Below are positions 1-5,608 of a stretch of 7,811 bases of DNA, in pieces. Each line of letters starts with the position of its first letter. Position 1 is the stretch's first letter. The stretch is from contig CALPQA020000074.1 in assembly GCA_943325595.2 (NCBI GenBank), positions 1-7,811 on the forward strand, given 5' to 3'. This DNA comes from Auritidibacter sp. Marseille-P8566 (GTDB lineage: Bacteria; Bacteroidota; Bacteroidia; Flavobacteriales; Flavobacteriaceae). Both the position numbers and the translations under genes were made by a program. The notes under the pieces are model-generated. The model saw nothing but the letters and a program-made list of their open reading frames with translations. It had not been told where the DNA came from and did not search any database.

Positions 1-141
1 CCTTTTGGAGGTGCAAGAGCTTCTGGAACAAATGATAAAGCAGGTTCAGCATTGAATTTATTACGTTGGGCTTCACCACGAACCATCAAAGAAACGTTCA
101 TTACACCTGAAGATTACAGATACCCGTTTTTGGGAGAATAA
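1..141 (+). CDS. pruA: L-glutamate gamma-semialdehyde (1-pyrroline-5-carboxylate) dehydrogenase, C-terminal end only
   Basis: The window opens inside this gene in reading frame 1; 46 residues and a TAA stop are visible. The fragment begins PFGGARASGTNDKAGS and continues with LLRW, then SPRTIKETF, and ends DYRYPFLGE. This is the C-terminal signature of P5C dehydrogenases (ALDH4 family, also the C-terminal part of PutA), which oxidise glutamate-5-semialdehyde to glutamate with NAD+ in the last step of proline breakdown in the cytoplasm. The catalytic Cys and the NAD-binding region lie upstream, outside the window, so activity cannot be judged. The ending at YPFLGE is the natural C-terminus of the family and not a truncation. 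A two-way terminator hairpin follows 20 bases later. Whether the full protein is a single-domain PruA or the end of a fused PutA cannot be seen; a separate PruA is usual in Bacteroidota (family knowledge). Confidence 0.88.
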   Translation, partial: PFGGARASGTNDKAGSALNLLRWASPRTIKETFITPEDYRYPFLGE

Positions 142-161
142 TTAAGTCTTAAAGTCAAAGG

Positions 162-197
162 AAAAAAGCCGAATCTAACTATAGATTCGGCTTTTTT
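162..197. terminator. Two-way intrinsic terminator between pruA and rsmG
   Basis: Bases 162-176 (AAAAAAGCCGAATCT) are the perfect reverse complement of 183-197, giving a 15-bp stem around a 6-base loop (177-182); one more A-T pair can close inside the loop. The stem has a GC-containing core and ends in six T on either strand (192-197 on plus, 162-167 read on minus). It lies between two converging genes, 20 bases after the pruA stop and 63 bases after the rsmG stop, so it can end transcription from both sides. Confidence 0.9.
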
Positions 198-220
198 ATT
201 CAGTTAATTTCTACATCACA

Positions 221-270
221 ACTTTCGAGTTTCAACTTTATGACTTTCGATTTTACGACTTTACGACTTA
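221..270. repeat. Degenerate tandem array of 7-8 bp units (ACTTTCG / ACTTTACG) at the rsmG 3' end
   Basis: Read on plus, the stretch divides without gaps into units at 221-227 ACTTTCG, 228-234 AGTTTCA, 235-242 ACTTTATG, 243-249 ACTTTCG, 250-257 ATTTTACG, 258-265 ACTTTACG and a partial unit ACTTA at 266-270. On the minus strand, the sense strand of rsmG, the theme is CG(T)AAAGT. The array covers the rsmG stop codon (261-263) and the two preceding codons (Lys-Ser), then continues through the 3' untranslated region towards the terminator. Unit length alternates between 7 and 8 bases. I read this from the sequence; its function is unknown. Confidence 0.75.
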
Positions 271-890
271 TATTTCAAAGGCAAATGAACTACCTTTTTA
301 GTTTCAAAGAATTCGCCCTCAAAAAATTCGGCAATATTGTATTCTTTTGCGTTGGGAAAAGCAGCCAATTCTTCGGTTAAATCGCCTCCTTTAAGGTATA
401 AAATCCCATTTTTAAGTTCGTGTTTTTGCTGTTTCTTGATTTTGTCTTTTATCCAAGAAACAAAATCGGGCATGTTGGTAACCGCACGACTTACAATGAA
501 ATCAAAATCGCCTTTTACATTTTCAGCACGCATTTGTTCGGCTTTGACATTTTTAAGGTCTAATGCTTCGGCAACAGCTTTTACCACATTAATCTTTTTC
601 AGAATAACATCTATCAAATAAAACCGTGTTTCTGGAAAAAGAATTGCCAATGGAATACCAGGAAAACCACCACCTGTACCCACATCCAATACATAGGTAC
701 CAGGTTCAAATTTTTGAATTTTGGCAATAGCCAAAGAATGCAAAACGTGTTTTACATACAATTCATCAATGTCTTTGCGAGAAATTACATTGATTTTTGA
801 ATTCCAATCTTGGTACAACGCTTCCAATTGCTGAAATTGATTTTTCTGAACGTCAGTTAAATCAGGGAAATATTTTAGGATAAATTCCAT
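261..890 (-). CDS. rsmG: 16S rRNA (guanine(527)-N(7))-methyltransferase RsmG (GidB)
   Basis: This cytoplasmic enzyme uses S-adenosylmethionine to methylate N7 of G527 in 16S rRNA; loss of it in other bacteria gives low-level streptomycin resistance (family knowledge). The 209-residue protein has the usual length. The N-terminal helical part contains WNSKINVISRKD (29-40), matching the conserved W-N-x-K-I-N stretch. The SAM site DVGTGGGFPGIPLAILFP follows at 69-86, then LID (92-94), the Glu/Arg-rich 116-124 and SRAV (134-137). A late conserved LKGG lies at 166-169. At 94-99 it reads DVILKK where many relatives have DS(L/I)(G/N)K(K/R), a mild departure in a variable loop. The ATG at 888-890 fits family N-termini (MEFILKYFPDL). 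No Shine-Dalgarno sequence is present, but a TAnnTTTG-type box lies just upstream on this strand. It is divergent from the desaturase gene. The 3' end runs into a tandem repeat array. Confidence 0.96.
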   Translation of the reverse strand: MEFILKYFPDLTDVQKNQFQQLEALYQDWNSKINVISRKDIDELYVKHVLHSLAIAKIQKFEPGTYVLDVGTGGGFPGIPLAILFPETRFYLIDVILKKINVVKAVAEALDLKNVKAEQMRAENVKGDFDFIVSRAVTNMPDFVSWIKDKIKKQQKHELKNGILYLKGGDLTEELAAFPNAKEYNIAEFFEGEFFETKKVVHLPLKYKS

Positions 891-904
891 TGTATAATTT
901 TTAA

Positions 905-912
905 CAAAAGTA
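905..912 (-). promoter_or_regulatory. Candidate -7 promoter box for rsmG
   Basis: The minus strand reads TACTTTTG, a full match to the Bacteroidota -7 consensus TAnnTTTG, 14 bases upstream of the rsmG ATG. This would give a very short leader of about 8 bases. I see no clear TTG -33 element at the usual distance, so the call rests on the -7 box and its position. Confidence 0.5.
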
Positions 913-943
913 ATACTTTGAAACTAAAATTTTAGCCTGATTT

Positions 944-975
944 TTGTATATTAAATTTTATAATAATTACATTTG
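944..975 (+). promoter_or_regulatory. Bacteroidota-type promoter for the desaturase gene
   Basis: TTG at 944-946 (inside TTTTTG) and TACATTTG at 968-975 are separated by 21 bases, matching the Bacteroidota housekeeping pattern TTG - about 17-23 bases - TAnnTTTG. Transcription should begin near 982, leaving a leader of roughly ten bases before the ATG at 993. It shares the 102-bp divergent region with the rsmG promoter but does not overlap its -7 box. Confidence 0.65.
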
Positions 976-992
976 TAACTTATTGACACATT

Positions 993-2093
993 ATGAATAA
1001 CAACACACCTACTTTTGCAAAACAAGATGATCTGAAATTTTTCAGAACCTTGAACTCTAAAGTTAACAATTACTTCAAAGAAAACAACATACAAAAAACT
1101 GGAAACTGGAAATTGTATTTGAAAACAGCTATTCTTTTTACGGTATTTTTAGCTCCTTATTTTTTAATTATTACCTTAACAGCAATGCCTTTTTGGCTAT
1201 TTATGCTCCTTTCCGTGGTTATCGGAATTGGTATGGCTGGAATCGGAATGAACGTAATGCACGATGGGAATCACGGTTCGTACTCTAATAAAAATTGGAT
1301 TAACAAATTCATGGGCGGAACCATCTATATTTTGGCTGGAAACGTATACAATTGGCAAGTGCAACACAATGTTTTGCACCATACTTATACCAATATCCCT
1401 GGTCATGATGAAGATTTAGACGCTGGTCGCGTAATCCGATTTACCAAAGAAGCAAAATGGTATAATTTCCACAAATTTCAACATTACTATTCTATTTTCT
1501 TATATGGTTTATTAACGTTTAATTGGTCTTTAACAACCGATTTTAAACAAATGAGCCAATATCTAAAAAGAAAATTATCTTATGGAGAACCTAAAAGCAC
1601 CAAATTTCTTTGGACCACGTTAGTAATCACAAAAATCATTTATTTTGCGGTTTGGATTGTAATTCCAATGGTATTGGGAATCTCTTGGTGGAAAGTGTTA
1701 ATAGGATTTTTCATCATGCACTACACAGCAGGTTTGATTTTAAGTGTTGTTTTTCAATTGGCACACATTACCGATGATACCAATAATCCGCATCCAAATG
1801 AAGAAGGAGAAATGGAACACACATGGGCAATTCACCAATTATTTACAACAGTAAATTTTGCGCCAAAAAGCTTTATTGTTAACTGGTATACTGGAGGTTT
1901 AAATCATCAAATTGAACACCACTTATTTCCACATATTAGCCATATTCATTATGGTAAAATTGCAAAATTTGTAAAAGAATCAGCGCAAGAGGCTAATCTT
2001 CCTTACTATGAATACCAATCTATGAGAACAGCAGTAATTGCTCATTTCAAACATTTGAAAGACCTAGGAATGAAACCTGAACTTTCGGCTTAA
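993..2093 (+). CDS. Membrane fatty acid desaturase (acyl-CoA/acyl-lipid, front-end type)
   Basis: This 366-residue integral membrane di-iron enzyme should introduce a double bond into a fatty acyl chain using O2 and an electron donor. The three histidine boxes are present: HDGNH (90-94), HNVLHH (125-130) and QIEHH (306-310, within HQIEHHLFPHISH); another conserved His is at 258 (FQLAHITDD). The Gln at the start of the third box is the hallmark of front-end (delta-5/delta-6-like) desaturases, but there is no N-terminal cytochrome b5 domain (no HPGG), so electrons must come from a separate ferredoxin or cytochrome. Hydrophobic segments lie near 44-62, 66-88, 163-176, 207-230 and 234-256. The start fits typical relatives and lies 18 bases after a promoter box. 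It probably tunes membrane fluidity. Substrate and double-bond position cannot be told from sequence. The aminotransferase gene follows after 43 bases with no terminator between. Confidence 0.92.
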   Translation: MNNNTPTFAKQDDLKFFRTLNSKVNNYFKENNIQKTGNWKLYLKTAILFTVFLAPYFLIITLTAMPFWLFMLLSVVIGIGMAGIGMNVMHDGNHGSYSNKNWINKFMGGTIYILAGNVYNWQVQHNVLHHTYTNIPGHDEDLDAGRVIRFTKEAKWYNFHKFQHYYSIFLYGLLTFNWSLTTDFKQMSQYLKRKLSYGEPKSTKFLWTTLVITKIIYFAVWIVIPMVLGISWWKVLIGFFIMHYTAGLILSVVFQLAHITDDTNNPHPNEEGEMEHTWAIHQLFTTVNFAPKSFIVNWYTGGLNHQIEHHLFPHISHIHYGKIAKFVKESAQEANLPYYEYQSMRTAVIAHFKHLKDLGMKPELSA

Positions 2094-2136
2094 TTTTAAA
2101 TAACACATCAACATAATTAACTACAACACTTAAATA

Positions 2137-3321
2137 ATGAACCCACTTTCGGATAGGATAAATAATTTATCGACATCACAAACATTGGCAATGGCGGCAT
2201 TGGCAAGAGAGCTAAAAGCACAAGGAAAAGATATTATCAGTTTAAGTTTGGGAGAACCCGACTTTAATACACCTGACTTTATTAAAGAAGCGGCAAAAAA
2301 AGCCATCGACGAAAATTACAGCACCTATTCTCCAGTTGAAGGGTATCAAGAATTAAAAGAAGCCATTTGTAGAAAATTCAAAAGAGATAACGATTTAGAG
2401 TATAAACCTTCTCAAATCGTAGTTTCTACAGGTGCAAAACAATCGCTATATAACATCGCACAGGTAATGTTAAACGATGGTGATGAGGTAATCTTACCAG
2501 CACCATATTGGGTTAGCTATTTTGAAATAATCAAACTTTCGGGTGGAGTTCCTGTTGAGGTTCCAACATCAATTGAAAGTGATTTTAAAATTACACCTGC
2601 ACAATTGGAAGCAGCCTTAACGCCAAAAACAAAAATGATGTGGTTCAGTTCTCCTTGTAATCCAAGTGGTTCTGTGTACAACAGAGAAGAATTAACTGCC
2701 TTAGCAAAAGTATTGGAGAAATATCCAAACGTTTATGTTGTTGCAGATGAAATATATGAGCACATTAATTTCTCAGGAACTTTTTGCAGTATTGGATCTA
2801 TTCCAGGAATGTTCGATAAAACGATAACCGTAAATGGTGTTGCAAAAGCATTTGCAATGACAGGTTGGAGAATAGGATATATTGGAGGTCCAGAATTTAT
2901 CGCAAAAGCATGTACAAAAATTCAAGGACAAGTAACAAGCGGGGCCAATAGTATTGCGCAACGTGCTACTATAACTGCAGTTGATGCTGATCCGTCAGTT
3001 TTGAAACACATGGTAGATGCTTTCCATAGCCGAAGAGATTTGGTTGTAGGTTTATTAAAAGAAATTCCAGGTATAAAAATCAATGTTCCAGAAGGTGCTT
3101 TTTATGTTTTTCCAGATGTTTCTTCGTTCTTCGGAAAAACACTAAATGGAACTTTTATTAAAGATGCCAATGATTTTTCAATGTATCTTTTAGCACATGC
3201 AAATGTAGCAACTGTTACAGGAGACGCTTTTGGAAATCCAGATTGCATCCGTTTTTCATATGCTACAAGTGAGGATTTATTGACAGAAGCTTTAAGAAGA
3301 ATTAAAGAAGCGGTTGCTTAA
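2137..3321 (+). CDS. aspC: Pyridoxal-phosphate-dependent class I aminotransferase, aspartate aminotransferase type
   Basis: This cytoplasmic enzyme should move an amino group between aspartate (or a related amino acid) and 2-oxoglutarate. The 394 residues match subgroup I-beta aspartate aminotransferases in length and motif order: SLGEPDFNTP (37-46), YSPVEGYQELKEAI (64-77), STGAKQSLYN (97-106), PAPYWVSY (121-128), NPSG (175-178), DEIYEHI (204-210), NGVAKAFAMTGWRIGY (233-248) and IRFSYA (371-376). By family comparison Lys237 is the Schiff-base lysine, Asp204 and Tyr207 contact the cofactor, Asn175 its ring, and Arg372 the substrate carboxylate. The residue before Lys237 is Ala where many relatives have Ser; I believe Ala also occurs in the subgroup, so I do not read it as a defect. 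The start MNPLSDRINNLSTSQTLAM is the normal N-terminus. No promoter box appears in the 43-base gap from the desaturase, suggesting read-through. Prephenate or broader substrate use is possible, so the symbol reflects the closest family only. Confidence 0.9.
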   Translation: MNPLSDRINNLSTSQTLAMAALARELKAQGKDIISLSLGEPDFNTPDFIKEAAKKAIDENYSTYSPVEGYQELKEAICRKFKRDNDLEYKPSQIVVSTGAKQSLYNIAQVMLNDGDEVILPAPYWVSYFEIIKLSGGVPVEVPTSIESDFKITPAQLEAALTPKTKMMWFSSPCNPSGSVYNREELTALAKVLEKYPNVYVVADEIYEHINFSGTFCSIGSIPGMFDKTITVNGVAKAFAMTGWRIGYIGGPEFIAKACTKIQGQVTSGANSIAQRATITAVDADPSVLKHMVDAFHSRRDLVVGLLKEIPGIKINVPEGAFYVFPDVSSFFGKTLNGTFIKDANDFSMYLLAHANVATVTGDAFGNPDCIRFSYATSEDLLTEALRRIKEAVA

Positions 3322-3346
3322 TAATAACCAATCTAATAATTGAAAT

Positions 3347-3394
3347 AGTTTAGAGAATAAAGTTGTTTGACTTTATCTCTAAACTTTTTTTTTT
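3347..3394 (+). terminator. Intrinsic terminator after the aminotransferase gene
   Basis: Bases 3347-3355 (AGTTTAGAG) and 3357-3363 (ATAAAGT) pair with 3370-3376 and 3377-3385, giving a 16-bp stem with one bulged A at 3356 and a 6-base loop (3364-3369). Ten T residues follow at 3385-3394. It starts 25 bases after the stop codon and should end the desaturase-aminotransferase transcript. Confidence 0.9.
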
Positions 3395-3418
3395 GAATTT
3401 ATCTAATTTCATTTTTTC

Positions 3419-3457
3419 TTTCTAAATAATTCAAAATAATCTGTTTTGAATTAGAAA
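3419..3457. repeat. AT-rich dyad upstream of the rlhA-like gene
   Basis: Bases 3427-3436 (TAATTCAAAA) are the perfect reverse complement of 3444-3453, with a 7-base spacer. The symmetry extends outward: TTTCTA at 3419-3424 can pair with TAGAAA at 3452-3457 if AATA on the left side is bulged. No T-tract follows, so it is not an obvious terminator. It lies just upstream of the weak promoter box at 3475 and could be a protein-binding site; that role is inferred. Confidence 0.55.
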
Positions 3458-3474
3458 TCCCGAATAATTTATAG

Positions 3475-3482
3475 CAACTTTG
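3475..3482 (+). promoter_or_regulatory. Weak candidate -7 box for the rlhA-like gene
   Basis: CAACTTTG matches TAnnTTTG at all fixed positions but the first. The nearest upstream TTG (3446-3448) is 26 bases away, longer than usual. It is the best candidate in the 151 bases between the preceding terminator and the ATG at 3546, and would give a leader of about 55-60 bases. Confidence 0.3.
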
Positions 3483-3545
3483 TGTGCTTTTTTTGCGAAT
3501 GCACGAACGAGATAGGTTTAGGGATAAAAAAATAATCATCATCAG

Positions 3546-5405
3546 ATGAAAAAGAAAATAGAAATACTAGCGCCAGCTAAGGATTTAATTCATGGAATTG
3601 CAGCCATAAATAGTGGAGCCGATGCAGTTTATATAGGAGCACCACAATTTGGAGCCCGCTCCAATGCCACTAATTCTATTGAAGATGTGGCCGCTTTGGT
3701 TCAATATGCCCATTTATTTCACGCACAAGTTTTTGTAGTTATCAATACCATTCTTTACGATAACGAACTCGAAACGTGTCGCAAGATGATTTGGGAATTG
3801 TACGATATTGGCGTTGATGCACTAATTGTTCAGGACATGGCAATTATGGAAATGGATTTGCCACCTATCATTTTGCACGCAAGTACTCAAGCCAATAACC
3901 GAGATGCTGACAAAATCAAGTTTCTGAAAGAGGCTGGTATGAAACGGGTAGTTTTGGCTCGCGAATTAAATTTGCACCAAATCAAAGAAATTAGCACTGC
4001 TTCAGATGTTGAGTTAGAGTTTTTTGTAACTGGTGCGTTGTGCGTTTCCTTTAGTGGGAATTGCTACATGAGTGTTGCCAATGGCGAACGAAGTGCCAAC
4101 CGAGGTTCATGTGCTCAAAATTGTCGTCTACCATACAACTTAATCGATGGTCACGGCGATACTTTAATCAAAAACAGCCACTTACTTTCTATCAAAGACT
4201 TTGATGTTTCGGATCAAATACCGAATTTAATAGAAGCCGGAATTTGCTCTTTCAAAATTGAAGGACGCCTAAAAGATATTGTCTACGTGAAAAATAATGT
4301 TTCCTTTCTTAGACAAAAACTAGATGCTTTTTTGGATGGAAATGCCAACTATACCAAAGCTTCTTCTGGGAAATGCACCTATACTTTCGATTCGGCATTG
4401 AACAAAAGTTTCAACCGCGGCTACACGGATTACTTTGTAAACGAAAGACACCAGTCGATTGGTTCTTGGGAAAGTCCAAAATCGAAAGGACAATATATTG
4501 GCAAACTGATTAGAACTATTGGAAATGCTTACGAAATTGAAAATGGCGAATTGCTAAACAATGGCGATGGACTTTGTTTTATCAACGAAAATAATGAAGC
4601 CGATGGTATTTATGTAAATAAAGTCGAAAACGGATTGGCTTATCCAAATGTATTGAAAGAGATTGCTCCAGAAACGTTCATTTATCGCAACAATGATGCG
4701 GCTTTTATCAAAATTGTAGAACGCGAAGACAGCGCCATCCGCAAAATCAGTACTACTTTATTGCTATCTGAAACCGATAATGGGTTTGAATTAATTGCAA
4801 CAGATGAAGATGGATCTGTGAGTACGGTGAATTTAGAACACGCCAAAGAGCCTACAAAAAACAATCAATCTATTGAAGAAAACATAAAAACTCAATTGGC
4901 AAAAACGGGTTTTACGCCTTACAATGCCGACGAAATAAACATTGTTTTCTCAGAAAATTGGTTCCTTCCTATTTCCAAAATCAATGAAATGCGAAGAACG
5001 GTTTACGAACAATTATCTGAAATCCGTCTCCAAAATTACAAGAGAGAGGAACACCAATTGGTTAGAACAACACATCCGTATCCAGAAACTAAATTGGATT
5101 TTATGTACAATGTTTCCAATAAATTAGCCCGAAAATTCTATGAAAGACACGGTGTTACTGAAATCGAAAAAGCCTTTGAATTGCAGTGGGATCCGGGGAA
5201 ATCGCGTGTAATGACCACTAAATATTGCATCAAATACGAATTGGAAAAATGTCCAAAATACCATAAAGACACTATGGAAACCAAAGTAAAAGAACCATTG
5301 GTGTTAAAGCAAGGCGAGTTAGAATACAAACTAAAATTCAATTGCAAACCTTGTGAAATGGAAATTTGGGAAAAAGATGCCGAATTTGAAATTGAGGAAG
5401 ACTAA
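3546..5405 (+). CDS. rlhA: U32-family (peptidase-like) RNA hydroxylation protein, RlhA/YdcP type
   Basis: The U32 proteins were first called collagenase-like peptidases, but characterised bacterial members are RNA hydroxylation factors: RlhA (YdcP) is needed for 5-hydroxycytidine 2501 in 23S rRNA and TrhP (YegQ) for tRNA U34 hydroxylation, with prephenate and iron-sulfur assembly involved (family knowledge). The 619 residues suit the longer RlhA type (E. coli RlhA is about 650) better than TrhP (about 450). The TIM-barrel-like start has ILAPAKD (7-13), GADAVYIG (24-31) and HASTQ (111-115). The U32 signature holds four cysteines, C166, C173, C189 and C193 (ALCVSFSGNC, NRGSCAQNC), followed by SFKIEGR (235-241). 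A middle region (about 310-500) corresponds to the DUF3656-like part. The C-terminal tail has a second set, C561, C569, C600 and C603 (FNCKPCEMEI), as in E. coli RlhA. It has terminators on both sides, so it is a single-gene unit. The target RNA in this organism is inferred. Confidence 0.88.
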   Translation: MKKKIEILAPAKDLIHGIAAINSGADAVYIGAPQFGARSNATNSIEDVAALVQYAHLFHAQVFVVINTILYDNELETCRKMIWELYDIGVDALIVQDMAIMEMDLPPIILHASTQANNRDADKIKFLKEAGMKRVVLARELNLHQIKEISTASDVELEFFVTGALCVSFSGNCYMSVANGERSANRGSCAQNCRLPYNLIDGHGDTLIKNSHLLSIKDFDVSDQIPNLIEAGICSFKIEGRLKDIVYVKNNVSFLRQKLDAFLDGNANYTKASSGKCTYTFDSALNKSFNRGYTDYFVNERHQSIGSWESPKSKGQYIGKLIRTIGNAYEIENGELLNNGDGLCFINENNEADGIYVNKVENGLAYPNVLKEIAPETFIYRNNDAAFIKIVEREDSAIRKISTTLLLSETDNGFELIATDEDGSVSTVNLEHAKEPTKNNQSIEENIKTQLAKTGFTPYNADEINIVFSENWFLPISKINEMRRTVYEQLSEIRLQNYKREEHQLVRTTHPYPETKLDFMYNVSNKLARKFYERHGVTEIEKAFELQWDPGKSRVMTTKYCIKYELEKCPKYHKDTMETKVKEPLVLKQGELEYKLKFNCKPCEMEIWEKDAEFEIEED

Positions 5406-5411
5406 CTAATT

Positions 5412-5448
5412 AAACCGATGACTTTGCTTTAAAAGTAATCGGTTTTTT
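5412..5448 (+). terminator. Intrinsic terminator after the rlhA-like gene
   Basis: AAACCGAT (5412-5419) pairs with ATCGGTTT (5438-5445). Inside it, after a G-A mismatch, ACTTT (5421-5425) pairs with AAAGT (5432-5436) around a 6-base loop. A run of six T (5443-5448) closes the structure, seven bases after the stop codon. Confidence 0.82.
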
Positions 5449-5451
5449 CAT

Positions 5452-5459
5452 TAAATTTG
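5452..5459 (+). promoter_or_regulatory. Candidate -7 box for purT
   Basis: TAAATTTG is a full match to TAnnTTTG and follows directly on the preceding terminator. The nearest upstream TTG (5424-5426) is 25 bases away and lies inside the terminator stem, so the -33 part is weak. If used, it would give a purT leader of about 140 bases that contains the intergenic repeat element and a small hairpin. Confidence 0.4.
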
Positions 5460-5477
5460 CTTCACCTTTTCAAGCTC

Positions 5478-5557
5478 GGTTGGGCGTGACCACAAGGGTC
5501 GGGCTTTCAGCTTTATCTCTTCGTTGTACTGCGAGGATATCGCCTCAATCCCTCACG
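5478..5557 (+). repeat. Interspersed intergenic repeat element, copy A (upstream of purT)
   Basis: This non-coding stretch is richer in G and C than its surroundings. It opens with a small hairpin GACC-ACAAG-GGTC (5488-5500), then a central hairpin in which 5515-5523 (ATCTCTTCG) pairs with 5532-5540 (CGAGGATAT) with one mismatch and one G-T pair around an 8-base loop, and it ends ATCCCTCACGC. The part at 5499-5516 (GTCGGGCTTTC then AGCTTTAT) aligns with the reverse complement of 6858-6875 at about 13 of 18 positions, which identifies a second, inverted copy after purT. From memory, similar GGGCGTGACC...GGGTCGGGCTTTC...ATCCCT(A/C)ACGC sequences recur between genes in Flavobacterium genomes. 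The edges are approximate. Confidence 0.65.
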
Positions 5558-5573
5558 CAAAAAAATAGTGCAT

Positions 5574-5590
5574 ACAACTCACAAAGTTGT
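5574..5590 (+). other. Small perfect inverted repeat just before purT
   Basis: ACAACT (5574-5579) and AGTTGT (5585-5590) form a 6-bp stem around CACAA, ending 18 bases before the purT ATG. It could fold in the leader and affect translation or be a protein site; it is short enough to be chance. Confidence 0.3.
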
Positions 5591-5608
5591 CCCTAACAAA
5601 ATAAATTT

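Noticed and set aside
221..270. CRISPR-like repeat array.
   Set aside because: The units are 7-8 bases and directly tandem, with no spacers, and no cas gene is near.
337..621. Plus-strand open frame of 94 codons opposite rsmG.
   Set aside because: It lies wholly inside the well-supported rsmG gene and its translation has no family resemblance.
3546..5405. A secreted collagenase-type protease, as the U32 family name suggests.
   Set aside because: There is no signal peptide, and the cysteine pattern and C-terminal tail match the RNA hydroxylation proteins of the RlhA type.
5478..5557. Possible ZTP (pfl) or folate riboswitch ahead of purT, because GGGCGTGACC resembles the first half of the pfl motif and purT is a purine/one-carbon gene.
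   Set aside because: The second conserved half (CCGCCUGGG-like) is absent, there is no expression platform next to the ATG, and a related sequence occurs inverted after purT. A dispersed repeat explains it better.
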